Assembly (NCBI GenBank): GCA_052246295.1
Contig: JBQQCO010000033.1
Length of the DNA: 20,665 bases
From: Piscibacillus sp052246295
GTDB taxonomy: Bacteria; Bacillota; Bacilli; Bacillales; Alkalibacillaceae
Strand: one strand, 5' to 3'
The notes under the pieces are model-generated. The model ran no database searches and was not told the origin of the DNA. It saw only the letters and a list, made by a program, of their open reading frames with translations. The position numbers and the translations under genes are program-made. Shown here piece after piece: positions 5,616-14,333 of the stretch (positions are counted from its first letter, which is position 1; the number at the start of each line of letters is the position of its first letter).

Positions 5616-8567
5616 ATGATGGAGATTAAACAATTGGAGCTCATATCTTTCGGAAAGTGGAATCGTAAAACAATTTCTTTATCAGAAGGGTTAAGTTATT
5701 TTTTTGGCCCGAATGAAGCAGGTAAATCTTCAATCAGGATGTTTATCGTTTATATGTTCTTCGGGTTGAAACCAGAAGAGAGAGAGCGGTATACTTCCCA
5801 GTTCGATGGTCAATTAGGTGGACGTATGGTGATTGAAATCGATGAACAATTATATACATTGGAGCGTTTCTCTCACAAGCACAAAGGACATTTAACGATT
5901 AAGCTAGAAGGAAAAGAATTAGACAGACTTGAAGTGAATCAAGTTTTAAAAGGTCTGAATCGGTCGCTATTTGAGTCAATATTTTCGTTTGAAGACCGAG
6001 ACTTACAACAAATTAGACAATATAATAGGGAAGATGTTGGTGCCGTTTTATTTAATATAGGCTTAACAGGTTCAGATCAAATAACTCAATTGGAGAATCA
6101 ATTAGTTAAAGAGTCGGAAGAATTGTTTAAAAAACAAGGAAGAAAGCCGCCGTTAAATGAAAAACTACTCGACCTAAAGAAAATTCAACAAGATATTAGT
6201 GTTGCAGAGCAAAAAGAAGCCTCACACCAAAAGCTTAATAGTGAATTAGACAACCTAAGTCAATCAATTGATCAATTTAAAATAGATGAAAATTTCTTAG
6301 TGCAAGAAATATCCGAGATGGAAAAGTTAACACAAGTTAAATCTACCATTGTTAAATACCAAATATTAACGAATGAAATTGAAGAGTTACACGAAGTGAA
6401 AGATTTACCAGAAGAAGCCGAAGAACGTATTAATCATGTAATGAATGAAGATCAATTAAAAGAAAATCAACTTAGACAGTTGTCTAATAATATTAATAAA
6501 ATTGAACAAGAAATTAGTGATTTAAAAGAACAGAGCAAATATAGCCTGTGGCCACTTTCGTTAACTGAAACGCAACATTCAATTCAAAAAGTTATAGAGC
6601 TAAATAAGGAAGTTGACAGGTTACAAAAGCAACTAGATGTGTCAAATCATGATTTTAATAATGTACAAAATGAGTTAGGAATTCAAGAAGACCCTCAGTC
6701 GTACAAAGATATAACAATTAACCATTATACAAATGAAAAGTGGAAACGATTATCTTCTCAGTGGGACCAACTAAAATCACACATTCAGTCTTTGAGAATT
6801 AAGCAGGAGCATCAAACAGAAGAACTGTATAAACAAGAAGAACAAGAGCGAATGATTGAACAAAAAATGATGAGTAAAACGGAAAGGGAAGCACTACAAG
6901 AACAATATGATGACTTGAAATTAGAAGAGCAGAAACAAAAATTAGAACAGCAATATCAGGATCAGATGGCAACTCAACGATCTACTATTAAGAAAGTAAA
7001 TCATTTTGTGGCGATTACAAAGTGGATTCTTCCGTTAATGATTATAGTTTTAACTTTTATGTTAATGGTGAGAGAAGGCTTTGAATTATTGACAATATAT
7101 GGCGGGTTAACTGTGGGTTCATTAATAGCGGTGATTGCATTTTATGGTTTAAACAAAACGCATAAACATACAAAACGAACAATTAAAAAATTAAAATCTA
7201 ACCGTAGTCAACAAACAAGTTACGAAGATCAAATCAAAGAAATCCGCCAAAGGCTAAATCAAGAAGAAGAATTGGAAAATCAGCTTCAACAAATTCAAAC
7301 TTACATTAAAGGAATTGTGAGTAATCTTGATGAAATTGAGAAAGAATTAGAACTTTCTTGCAATCAAAAAGAAGAGGTCGAAGAAGAAATTGAAGAACAG
7401 GTTTCTCAATATCCTTTCTTGAAGAAGTTCGACTTATATCACTGGCCAAGTGTATATGAACATTTGAGTAAAGGGAAACAGTTAGCTACCTCAATAAATG
7501 ATACTCAACTACAGATACAAGAAGTAACAAAAGAGATGGAAGTAGTTGTTGCTGTACTTTTAAAAATCGTTCATATATATGAACCAGAAAAAAGATTAGA
7601 AGAACCAACATTAGTAGCTAATTTAGCAGCTCAATACGTAGACAAAGAAAAAGCGTTAGAGCAAAAAGTCACACAAAAGCAAGAATGGTTAGATGAACGC
7701 CTAATTGAAAAAAAACAATTATCTGAACTGATTGATCAACTTCAAACAGATTTAAACAGTTTATTAAATCAATATGGCTCAGATACTGTGGAAGATTTTC
7801 AGATGAAAGTAAAACAATCAAAACTTTTAAAAGAAAAACTCCAGCAGCGCTCTGAACTATATGAAATAGTTTATGAACTTTTTAATGACGAAACAAATCG
7901 TATAGTTCAAGATAAAGTTGATTGGTTAAAACTTGAGCAAGAACTAGAAGAAAAAAAGAATTCATTAACAAAGTTACAAAAACAAGTTGAAGAATATAGA
8001 ACAACTCAGGCCAATAAACAAGCTGAAATTAATCAGCTAGAAAAAAGTGGTGTGTTATCAGAACTCATTCATAAGAGGTCATTAATCGAAGCTGAGATTA
8101 CGAAAATGGCTAAAGAGTGGGCAATAAAGAAAACAGCTTATGGATTTCTAAAAGATACTAAAAACAGGTATCAAAATGTGTATTTACCTGATATCATGGA
8201 AAAAACTAGTGGTTATTTCGAAAAAATAACAGAAGGTCGTTATATTGATGTTCAGTTCAACGAGGACGAGACTATCTTAGTGAAGACAGTTAATGAACAA
8301 TGGTTTAATGTGCAACAGCTATCAGAAGGAACAGCAGATCAATTATATATTGCTTTAAGGTTTGCTCTTAATGATTCTTTAAGAGCCTATGTAGACTTTC
8401 CATTTATTTTAGATGATGCTTTTGTTCACTCAGATATTAAACGTAAAAAGCAAGTTTTAAATATAGTTTCTGAGATCGCTAAACAGCAGCAAGTTTTATA
8501 TTTAACTTGTGAAGAAAGTGAGAGGGATTTATTAAATATAGAACCTACTTCACTTTATGTCAGTTAA
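5616..8567 (+). CDS. yhaN: SbcC/Rad50-like AAA ATPase YhaN
   Basis: A 983-residue SMC-like ATPase, partner of YhaO. Walker A GPNEAGKSS lies at residues 31-39. Two long Gln/Glu/Lys-rich coiled-coil arms follow. The ABC signature LSEGTADQ is near residue 901 and Walker B FPFILDDAF near 928-936. Unlike Rad50, the apex region at about 468-510 is a pair of hydrophobic segments (WILPLMIIVLTFMLM and YGGLTVGSLIAVIAFYGL), which may anchor the coil in the membrane; no CxxC zinc hook is seen there. Two consecutive ATGs (5616 and 5619) are possible starts. AGGTGA at 5609-5614 slightly favours the second. Length is close to B. subtilis YhaN (about 963). It is the second gene of the operon. Confidence 0.95.
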   Translation: MMEIKQLELISFGKWNRKTISLSEGLSYFFGPNEAGKSSIRMFIVYMFFGLKPEERERYTSQFDGQLGGRMVIEIDEQLYTLERFSHKHKGHLTIKLEGKELDRLEVNQVLKGLNRSLFESIFSFEDRDLQQIRQYNREDVGAVLFNIGLTGSDQITQLENQLVKESEELFKKQGRKPPLNEKLLDLKKIQQDISVAEQKEASHQKLNSELDNLSQSIDQFKIDENFLVQEISEMEKLTQVKSTIVKYQILTNEIEELHEVKDLPEEAEERINHVMNEDQLKENQLRQLSNNINKIEQEISDLKEQSKYSLWPLSLTETQHSIQKVIELNKEVDRLQKQLDVSNHDFNNVQNELGIQEDPQSYKDITINHYTNEKWKRLSSQWDQLKSHIQSLRIKQEHQTEELYKQEEQERMIEQKMMSKTEREALQEQYDDLKLEEQKQKLEQQYQDQMATQRSTIKKVNHFVAITKWILPLMIIVLTFMLMVREGFELLTIYGGLTVGSLIAVIAFYGLNKTHKHTKRTIKKLKSNRSQQTSYEDQIKEIRQRLNQEEELENQLQQIQTYIKGIVSNLDEIEKELELSCNQKEEVEEEIEEQVSQYPFLKKFDLYHWPSVYEHLSKGKQLATSINDTQLQIQEVTKEMEVVVAVLLKIVHIYEPEKRLEEPTLVANLAAQYVDKEKALEQKVTQKQEWLDERLIEKKQLSELIDQLQTDLNSLLNQYGSDTVEDFQMKVKQSKLLKEKLQQRSELYEIVYELFNDETNRIVQDKVDWLKLEQELEEKKNSLTKLQKQVEEYRTTQANKQAEINQLEKSGVLSELIHKRSLIEAEITKMAKEWAIKKTAYGFLKDTKNRYQNVYLPDIMEKTSGYFEKITEGRYIDVQFNEDETILVKTVNEQWFNVQQLSEGTADQLYIALRFALNDSLRAYVDFPFILDDAFVHSDIKRKKQVLNIVSEIAKQQQVLYLTCEESERDLLNIEPTSLYVS

Positions 8568-8582
8568 AAAGGGGAGATTGAG

Positions 8583-9524
8583 ATGAGTCAAGGAATTGCA
8601 AATGTAACAGTAGGGGAACAATTTGAAGGATTTTTATTAATCAAATCCGCAGATAAAGGTGTCGCTAGTAACGGCAAACCTTTCTTAACCATCATATTCC
8701 GAGATCGTACAGGGGAAATTGATGCGAAATTGTGGGAAATCACAAAAGATGACGAGGAAGTATTTTTACCTGAGAGTGTTGTTCACGTTCAAGGAGACAT
8801 CAGACAATTTAGGGGTAAAGCACAGCTAAACGTAAGACAGATTCGTTTAGCAACTGCAGCAGACGGTATTCAACCTGAGGACTTTATGGAAAAGGCTCCA
8901 ATCTCTGTGGAAGAGATGCAGGAATATATCACTAAAATTATCTTTGAGATGCGGAACCCTAATATACAAAGAATGATTCGTTACTTTATAAAAAAGTATG
9001 ACCAAGAGCTTTTCACATATCCCGCAGCAACTAAGAATCACCATGAATATGCAGGTGGTTTAGCTCATCATATCGTATCAATGCTGAAGCTAGGAAAACA
9101 ATTAACCGAATTATACCCTGATATCAATCATGATTTACTCTATGCGGGCATTATTTTACACGATATTGGTAAAGTTAAAGAATTATCAAGTCCTATGTCA
9201 CCTTCTTACACAATTGAAGGTAAATTACTAGGACACATCACAATCATGGTAGATGAAGTTCAACAAGCAGCAAATGAACTAGGGGTTGAGGGTGAAGAAG
9301 TACTCTTATTACAACACATGATCTTATCACATCATGGAAAAGCAGAATGGGGTAGCCCAAAAGCACCACAAATTAGAGAAGCAGAAGTTTTACACTTAAT
9401 TGACCTAATCGATGCGAAGTTGAACATGATGAATAGGGCTTTAGAAAAAGTGAAACCTGGTGAGTTTACTGAACGTATTTATCCATTAGAGAACCGTTCT
9501 TTTTATAAACCGACTATTGAGTAG
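8583..9524 (+). CDS. yhaM: 3'-5' exoribonuclease YhaM
   Basis: A 313-residue protein (B. subtilis YhaM 314). An OB-fold nucleic-acid binding domain (about 1-95, with GEQFEGFLLIKSADKGVASNGKPFL) precedes an HD hydrolase domain. In that domain HHEYAGGLAHH is near 152-163, LHDIGK near 192-197 and HMILSHHGKAEWGSP near 246-260, together the metal ligands of the family. YhaM is a Mn-dependent 3'-5' exonuclease that degrades RNA and also single-stranded DNA. The start ATG follows GGGGAG, 15 bases after the yhaN stop, so it belongs to the yhaO-yhaN transcript. All catalytic motifs appear intact. Confidence 0.96.
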   Translation: MSQGIANVTVGEQFEGFLLIKSADKGVASNGKPFLTIIFRDRTGEIDAKLWEITKDDEEVFLPESVVHVQGDIRQFRGKAQLNVRQIRLATAADGIQPEDFMEKAPISVEEMQEYITKIIFEMRNPNIQRMIRYFIKKYDQELFTYPAATKNHHEYAGGLAHHIVSMLKLGKQLTELYPDINHDLLYAGIILHDIGKVKELSSPMSPSYTIEGKLLGHITIMVDEVQQAANELGVEGEEVLLLQHMILSHHGKAEWGSPKAPQIREAEVLHLIDLIDAKLNMMNRALEKVKPGEFTERIYPLENRSFYKPTIE

Positions 9525-9548
9525 GAATTTAGGGGGAGAGAAAATAGT

Positions 9549-10499
9549 ATGAGTTTACAAGAGTTTGCGGACCAAATGAAAAAGCAAGTAGGGGAAGTCA
9601 TAATTGGGCAACAAGATACAGTTGAATTAATAGCGAATGCATTGGTTAATAGAGGACATGTTTTACTTGAGAGTGTTCCAGGAACAGGTAAAACGATGAT
9701 GGCTAAAAGTATTGCAAAGTCAATTGAAGGTGATTTTAAGCGCATACAATTTACGCCGGATGTACTACCTTCAGACATTACAGGTATCCACTTCTTTAAC
9801 CCGAAAGACCAAGCGTTTGAGCTTAGAGTGGGCCCAGTTGTGACAAATGTATTGTTAGCCGATGAAATAAACCGTGCAACTCCAAGAACTCAATCTGCGT
9901 TATTAGAAGTTATGGAAGAAAAACAAGTCACAATCGATGGTACAACGGTTAAAATTGAACAACCATTTATTGTGTTGGCAACTCAGAACCCTATTGAATC
10001 TCAACAAGGTACATTTGAGCTTCCGGAAGCACAAATGGACCGTTTCTTCATGAAAATTAGCATGGGGTATCCTTCGTTTGACGAAGAACATCAAATTATG
10101 AAGGCCTATCGATTTAAAGATCCTATTGAAGAACTTACTTCTTCAATTACTAAGGAACAATTAATACAATATCAACAAGAAGTAAAAGAAATCTACCTAA
10201 CAGAAGAAGTAGAAGAGTATCTTCTTTCTGTGGTTCGTGCTACAAGAGATAGTGCATTGACGCAAGTGGGAGTGAGCCCACGAGGTACGCTAGCATTAAT
10301 GCGTGCAGTTCAAGCATGTGCTGCGATTAAAGGAAGAGATTATGTGACTCCTGAGGATATTAAGAAAATGGTTCACTATGTTTTGTCACATCGTCTTGTT
10401 TTAACTTTAGAAGCATCAACAAAGAAGACACAACAAGAAGTTATGGAGGATATTTTGAGATCGGTAGATGTTCCGGTTGAAATTGGAGCTGAACGCTAA
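9549..10499 (+). CDS. MoxR-type AAA+ ATPase
   Basis: A 316-residue AAA+ protein of the MoxR/RavA group, thought to act as a chaperone that assembles or activates partner proteins. Walker A VPGTGKT lies at 43-49, Walker B LLADEINRA at 102-110, sensor 1 ATQNP at 144-148, and the MoxR-typical QQGTFELPEAQMDRF at 152-166. The C-terminal lid contains SPRGTLALMRAVQACA. AGGGGGAG provides the ribosome binding site. It begins 24 bases after yhaM with no terminator or obvious promoter between, and its stop codon overlaps the next start (TAATG). MoxR, DUF58 and a membrane protein form a common trio; here the trio is attached to yhaONM. The real substrate is unknown. Confidence 0.95.
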   Translation: MSLQEFADQMKKQVGEVIIGQQDTVELIANALVNRGHVLLESVPGTGKTMMAKSIAKSIEGDFKRIQFTPDVLPSDITGIHFFNPKDQAFELRVGPVVTNVLLADEINRATPRTQSALLEVMEEKQVTIDGTTVKIEQPFIVLATQNPIESQQGTFELPEAQMDRFFMKISMGYPSFDEEHQIMKAYRFKDPIEELTSSITKEQLIQYQQEVKEIYLTEEVEEYLLSVVRATRDSALTQVGVSPRGTLALMRAVQACAAIKGRDYVTPEDIKKMVHYVLSHRLVLTLEASTKKTQQEVMEDILRSVDVPVEIGAER

Positions 10500-11713
10500 T
10501 GTTTAGCAAAACAATCCGTAGTTCCAATTTATACTTATGGTTAACTATTCCCGGGGGGATCTTTGTTTTATTTAGTTTTTTCCCGCGGTTTGGTACATAC
10601 CCAATTCTGGCTTTTGTAGGGAGTTTATTACTTATTTTGTTTTTTGTAAGTCATTTTTATGAAAAGCATGTGGATGATTATTTAATACTTGAGAATCCCA
10701 ATCGAAAAATAAGGAGCTACCCAGGTGACGAAGAGCAACTGAACCTTACTTTGATTCAAAAAGGAATACTACCTATTTTGAATGCGAAGTTAGTCATCAA
10801 ATATGATATGGTGCTGGAATCGACTTATGATGTAAGAAAGGAAGAACAGACAGAAACTGTTGAGGTACCAATTACGCTACTTAGTTTTGAAAGGAAAGAA
10901 TTATCATTACCTGTTTTTGCAAAGCGAAGAGGAATAGGTAAAATCCGGGTTATAAGACTAGTTATACCAAATATACTTGGTTTTAGTGAGATCGATTTAC
11001 TCTATAATTTATATCACAAACAAGAAATTGTCATATATCCTTCTTTAAAAGAGGTTAAGGGAGTAGAGTTAATCAAACCAAGAAATAATGGAGACCATCA
11101 AGCTAAACATTCTATTTATGAGCAACCTTTATTACAATATGGAACAAGACCTTATGATCATGGTGATCCATTCAATCGTATTCATTGGAAGGCAACTGCA
11201 AAACGAAATGAACTGCAAACAAAAGTTGTTGAGAAAGTTAATCAACTTTCCTGGACTTTAATGATTAATGTTAAGACTGTGTATGGCACTGGTATGATTG
11301 AAAAGACAGAACAAATGCTTGAACACGTAGCTTACCTATGTAGATTTGCAACCGAAAGGCAAATCCCCTTTGAAATTTATATTAATGTTCGTGGTAAAGG
11401 TGGGGTCCCATATGTGCATTTGCCATTAGGTGAAGGAAATCAACATTTGATGAATGCACTAGAATTGCTGGCTAGAATAAACCCACTAGGTTTAACAGCT
11501 CCTTACAAACATACTTTAAGTTACGTTCATCAGCAAGGTAAATCGCCGTACATAATACAGATAGGCGATTTAGAAGAAAACCATATTGCTGTCCTTAAAA
11601 GATGGGAGCAACAGGGACACTCTGTTTATAACGTTGAAATCAATAATTTAACTGCAAAATTAGTTCCTCTTAACTCGAAAGGAGGAACAGTTTTACATGA
11701 ACAATCAGGATAG
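10499..11713 (+). CDS. DUF58 domain protein
   Basis: A 404-residue protein with two N-terminal membrane segments (about residues 10-26 and 32-51), a beta-rich middle and the DUF58 signature YGTRPYDHGDPFNRIHWKATA near residue 213, followed by a von Willebrand A-like fold. DUF58 proteins are standard partners of MoxR ATPases, as in B. subtilis YeaC-YeaD, but their role is not defined. The start overlaps the moxR stop by one base and the end overlaps the next gene by 17 bases, so the three are translationally coupled. It probably sits in the membrane facing the cytoplasm and is acted on by the MoxR ATPase; that last point is inference. Confidence 0.93.
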   Translation: MFSKTIRSSNLYLWLTIPGGIFVLFSFFPRFGTYPILAFVGSLLLILFFVSHFYEKHVDDYLILENPNRKIRSYPGDEEQLNLTLIQKGILPILNAKLVIKYDMVLESTYDVRKEEQTETVEVPITLLSFERKELSLPVFAKRRGIGKIRVIRLVIPNILGFSEIDLLYNLYHKQEIVIYPSLKEVKGVELIKPRNNGDHQAKHSIYEQPLLQYGTRPYDHGDPFNRIHWKATAKRNELQTKVVEKVNQLSWTLMINVKTVYGTGMIEKTEQMLEHVAYLCRFATERQIPFEIYINVRGKGGVPYVHLPLGEGNQHLMNALELLARINPLGLTAPYKHTLSYVHQQGKSPYIIQIGDLEENHIAVLKRWEQQGHSVYNVEINNLTAKLVPLNSKGGTVLHEQSG

Positions 11714-12929
11714 AAGTTTTATAAAAGTACAAAAAGTCCTCGTTGAAATTATGACTATTTGGATCTTGATGATTATTAATAGTATTTTTAGTCGTTCAGA
11801 ACTGAATACTATCGGTTTTTTCATTTGGTTAGGTATTGCTGTAGGGATTTATTTATTAGTAAAAGCATATTTCAAGAATCAATTAACATATATGCACTTA
11901 CTATTAATAGCAAGTCCAATGTTTCTAATAGGGGTACTGCTCGGATTTACGTTTTTACAATCTGCTACACTAAGTGGATTCTTGGCATGGCGATTAATTA
12001 GCCATGAAAAAGATCCTGAATTGGAATCAGAAATGTATTTTGTTAGTACATCAGCCTTACTTGTTTTATTAGCTTATTTAACAGCACACTATGGTCAACT
12101 TCCCAACGTCAATGTACTGATTTGGATGCTAATTGTACAAGTATTATTTTTAGTCATTGGACGATTGGTATACAATCTTAATTTAAAGTTTGGTGACCAA
12201 GTATTAACCAAAAAAATCCAAACAACACTGGTTATCCTTTTAATCACGTTTGGTTTAGCTGGTATTGTTCAATTAATCTTTCCGATGATTAGAAATGTGT
12301 TCTATTTGGTGGTTAATAGTGTGATTTCAATTTTTATGTTCTTGTTATCTCCACTTTTCAATTGGGCAGAATCAATTGAACCCGCTGACAAAGAAGGGGA
12401 AGTCGAGGAATCTGAATGGGAAAGGAATCAAGAAAGTCAAGAAGAGTACACACCATTAGATGGAGAGATGATGATTACAAGTGAACATCTCTTAATTGCG
12501 TTTCTAATCATAATTGCAGTCATTTTAGTAGTATTAATATTAAAAAATAAAGATCAATTATTGAGTAAAATTCAATTTCATAAGGAGACTAGTGATTTAG
12601 TGTTAGAGTCATCACGTGTAAATGAGAAAAAGCTTTGGAAACGTCATAATACTCTAAAAACGCCACAAAATGATGTGCGTAAAGCTTTTTACAAATTAGA
12701 AAAATGGGCAGAACAAAAAGGTGTAGGACGGTTCAATGATGAATCAATTGATGAATGGTTAATTCGGTATGAATTGAATGAGTTAATCGATGAGAGCGCC
12801 GTGGATATTTATAAAGATGTAAGGTACGGACAGTATTCAGTTGAACCATCACAAAAGAAACGTTACTTTAAACAAATCGATTTATTGAAACAAAATCTAA
12901 GACAGCATATAGCAAATGAAGAGAGTTAA
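11697..12929 (+). CDS. Polytopic membrane protein with a C-terminal DUF4129-like domain
   Basis: A 410-residue protein with about seven hydrophobic segments in the first 220 residues. An acidic loop follows (about 226-252, rich in Glu), then one more membrane segment (about 263-283). The cytoplasmic tail has the pattern VRKAFYKLEKWAEQKGVGRFNDESIDEW and ends with a Tyr-rich RYGQYS region, resembling DUF4129. In B. subtilis the third gene of this cluster (YebA) carries a transglutaminase-like core between membrane helices and DUF4129. I see no such Cys/His/Asp core here, so this appears to be the shortened form. GGAGG lies 11 bases before the ATG, inside the DUF58 gene. It is the last gene of the six-gene operon. 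The DUF4129 assignment is by pattern only. Confidence 0.85.
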   Translation: MNNQDRSFIKVQKVLVEIMTIWILMIINSIFSRSELNTIGFFIWLGIAVGIYLLVKAYFKNQLTYMHLLLIASPMFLIGVLLGFTFLQSATLSGFLAWRLISHEKDPELESEMYFVSTSALLVLLAYLTAHYGQLPNVNVLIWMLIVQVLFLVIGRLVYNLNLKFGDQVLTKKIQTTLVILLITFGLAGIVQLIFPMIRNVFYLVVNSVISIFMFLLSPLFNWAESIEPADKEGEVEESEWERNQESQEEYTPLDGEMMITSEHLLIAFLIIIAVILVVLILKNKDQLLSKIQFHKETSDLVLESSRVNEKKLWKRHNTLKTPQNDVRKAFYKLEKWAEQKGVGRFNDESIDEWLIRYELNELIDESAVDIYKDVRYGQYSVEPSQKKRYFKQIDLLKQNLRQHIANEES

Positions 12930-12933
12930 CCTT

Positions 12934-12970
12934 AAAAAAACCAGACACCAATTAAATCGGTGTCTGGTTT
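12934..12970. terminator. Bidirectional terminator between the yhaO operon and prsA
   Basis: A perfect 12-bp stem (12938-12949 with 12959-12970) with a 9-base loop lies between convergent genes. The A-run 12934-12940 gives a strong T-tract on the minus strand for prsA; the plus-strand tail (TTTAATATT) is weaker. Confidence 0.92.
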
Positions 12971-12974
12971 AATA

Positions 12975-13847
12975 TTAATTAAATAAATTATTAAATTCTT
13001 CAATTTTAATATCAATTTCGGCTTCATCTATTATAGTTTGTACTCGACCATTCAGCGCTTCATTGTCGACTTGCCTCATAGTAAGCTCTTCTTTAATTTG
13101 ATCTTTTAGCTCATCCAAAGGCTCCACTTCTTCTTCTTTTTCACGTTTATCATTAAGCTGTATGATATGCCAACCATATTGGGATTCAACTGGTTCACTA
13201 ATGTCACCCACTTCTAGAGCATAAGCTGCATCCTCAAAAGGTTTAACCATTTGTCCAGCAGAGAAGTACCCTAGATCTCCACCGTCTTGAGCAGTGCCAT
13301 CAGTGGAGTATTCACTAGCTAAATCAGCAAAGTCTTCGCCTTCTTCTAATTTAACTAGTACTTCTTGAGCTGTTTCTTGATCGTCAACTAGAATGTGACT
13401 AGCTTTAAGTTCAGTTTTCATTCGTTCGTATTGCTCTTTAACTTCTTCTTCAGATATTTCGATATCTTGAGCCGCTAGTTGATATTGCATTTTGCTTAAT
13501 AATAATGCATAGCGGAATTCCTGTTCACTTTTAAAACCTTGTTGTTGTATCGCCATTGCAAATTGTTGTTCATCCATGTTGCCTTTTATTTCTTCGATTT
13601 CTTCATCGATGTCTTCCATTTTTACTTTATACTCATCTTGAAGCTGATCATTAACGACTTTACGTTTAATCATGCTCTCTAATACATCTTCACCATATAA
13701 TTCTTTTAATTCATTGTAGAATTCCTCTTGAGTAATGTTTCCAGCAGAAGTTTCTGCAACGACTTCAGAGTCTTGCGCTTCATCGTCACTGCATGCCACT
13801 AATATGGTTAACATTGCAGCAAAACCTAATAGTAATACTTTCTTCAT
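12975..13847 (-). CDS. prsA: PrsA foldase lipoprotein (parvulin-type peptidyl-prolyl isomerase)
   Basis: Membrane-anchored extracytoplasmic chaperone that folds exported proteins. The 290 residues begin with a lipoprotein signal peptide (MKKVLLLGFAAMLTILVAC) whose lipobox LVAC makes Cys19 the lipidated residue. An N-terminal helical SurA-like part (about 30-140) precedes a single PpiC parvulin domain (about 148-235, with ASHILV, GGDLGYFSAGQMV, and YGWHIIQL), then an acidic helical tail ending FNNLFN. The ATG at 13847 is chosen because AGGGGTGGG lies seven bases before it; the in-frame GTG at 13859 overlaps that site. The strong acidity fits a salt-adapted exported protein. An inverted repeat lies in its upstream region and hpr, a known regulator of exoprotein genes, is nearby. 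B. subtilis has prsA in the same neighbourhood. Confidence 0.97.
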   Translation of the reverse strand: MKKVLLLGFAAMLTILVACSDDEAQDSEVVAETSAGNITQEEFYNELKELYGEDVLESMIKRKVVNDQLQDEYKVKMEDIDEEIEEIKGNMDEQQFAMAIQQQGFKSEQEFRYALLLSKMQYQLAAQDIEISEEEVKEQYERMKTELKASHILVDDQETAQEVLVKLEEGEDFADLASEYSTDGTAQDGGDLGYFSAGQMVKPFEDAAYALEVGDISEPVESQYGWHIIQLNDKREKEEEVEPLDELKDQIKEELTMRQVDNEALNGRVQTIIDEAEIDIKIEEFNNLFN

Positions 13848-13870
13848 TTGTGTACCCACCCCTAGAATAT

Positions 13871-13909
13871 GTAATGTCTATAAGTAATAATATACCATAC
13901 TTACATTAC
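13871..13909. promoter_or_regulatory. Nested inverted repeat upstream of prsA
   Basis: GTAATGT (13871-13877) mirrors ACATTAC (13903-13909), and inside it AAGTA (13882-13886) mirrors TACTT (13898-13902). The AT-rich centre (AATAATATACC) resembles the ScoC/Hpr recognition pattern RATANTATY at most but not all positions. It lies 24-62 bases before the prsA start, where the promoter should be. This could be an operator or a 5' leader hairpin; the role is inferred. Confidence 0.45.
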
Positions 13910-13999
13910 GGAGTAACCTTCTTTTTTGAAATATGCCTAGTCGAATAAGTGTTGAGTGTCATAAGATACTGTAGTTAAATAACCAGGGAGGTGAGAAAT

Positions 14000-14086
14000 A
14001 TGGGAAGCAAAGGTTACGGTGAAGGTTTTGCGTTAGTCGTTGTATTGTTCATCCTATTAATCATTGTAGGTGCAACTTGGTATTAG
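14000..14086 (+). CDS. sscA: Tiny YjcZ/SscA-type spore membrane protein
   Basis: A 28-residue peptide, MGSKGYGEGFALVVVLFILL followed by IIVGATWY: a short Gly-rich head, a single hydrophobic segment and no tail. This is the pattern of the YjcZ family of tiny Bacillaceae proteins. B. subtilis SscA (YhzE), also 28 residues and encoded near prsA, is a small spore coat assembly protein. GGGAGGTGAG ends a few bases before the ATG and a strong terminator follows, so it is a genuine gene despite its size. Upstream, CATAAGATA (13960-13968) matches the sigma K -10 pattern CATANNNTA, which fits late mother-cell expression, but I could not find a good -35. The symbol rests on size, sequence type and position. 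Confidence 0.85.
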   Translation: MGSKGYGEGFALVVVLFILLIIVGATWY

Positions 14087-14091
14087 AATGT

Positions 14092-14128
14092 AAAAAAAGG
14101 TTGTTCCAGTCTAGGAACAACCTTTAGC
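14092..14128. terminator. Bidirectional terminator after the sscA-like gene and the DUF3267 operon
   Basis: A perfect 12-bp stem (14096-14107 with 14114-14125) with a 6-base loop. The A-run 14092-14098 gives a good T-tract for the minus-strand genes ending at 14134. TTT plus a T-rich tail serves the plus strand. Confidence 0.9.
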
Positions 14129-14133
14129 TTTAT

Positions 14134-14316
14134 TTAATGTAAATAATTGACTTCATAATACGAAGCAATTAATAGTATTAGCATTGAGACATTTATAGTT
14201 CTAAATACTTTGCTGCTTTTTTCAGATGATAATTCAGATTTCTCACAGAAACGTTGAGCTAATGAATTGAACGCATAAAGTACAAACAATGCGAATGGCA
14301 CATAAACAAATAGCAA
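14134..14316 (-). CDS. Small two-helix membrane protein, unknown
   Basis: A 60-residue protein with a hydrophobic segment at the N-terminus (LFVYVPFALFVLYAFNSLA), a charged Ser/Glu/Lys loop (about 24-38) and a second segment (INVSMLILLIASYY). I do not recognise a family. The start is TTG at 14316-14314, six bases after a strong AGGAGG. No ATG is available nearby. It begins 17 bases after the stop of the DUF3267 gene and shares its terminator side, so the two form a small operon. It may work with the DUF3267 protein in the membrane, but that is a guess from position. Confidence 0.75.
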   Translation of the reverse strand: MLFVYVPFALFVLYAFNSLAQRFCEKSELSSEKSSKVFRTINVSMLILLIASYYEVNYLH

Positions 14317-14333
14317 AGTATCTCCTCCTAAAG

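Noticed and set aside
13848..13859. GTG start for prsA at 13859
   Set aside because: The GTG overlaps the ribosome binding site; the ATG at 13847 gives a standard lipoprotein signal peptide.
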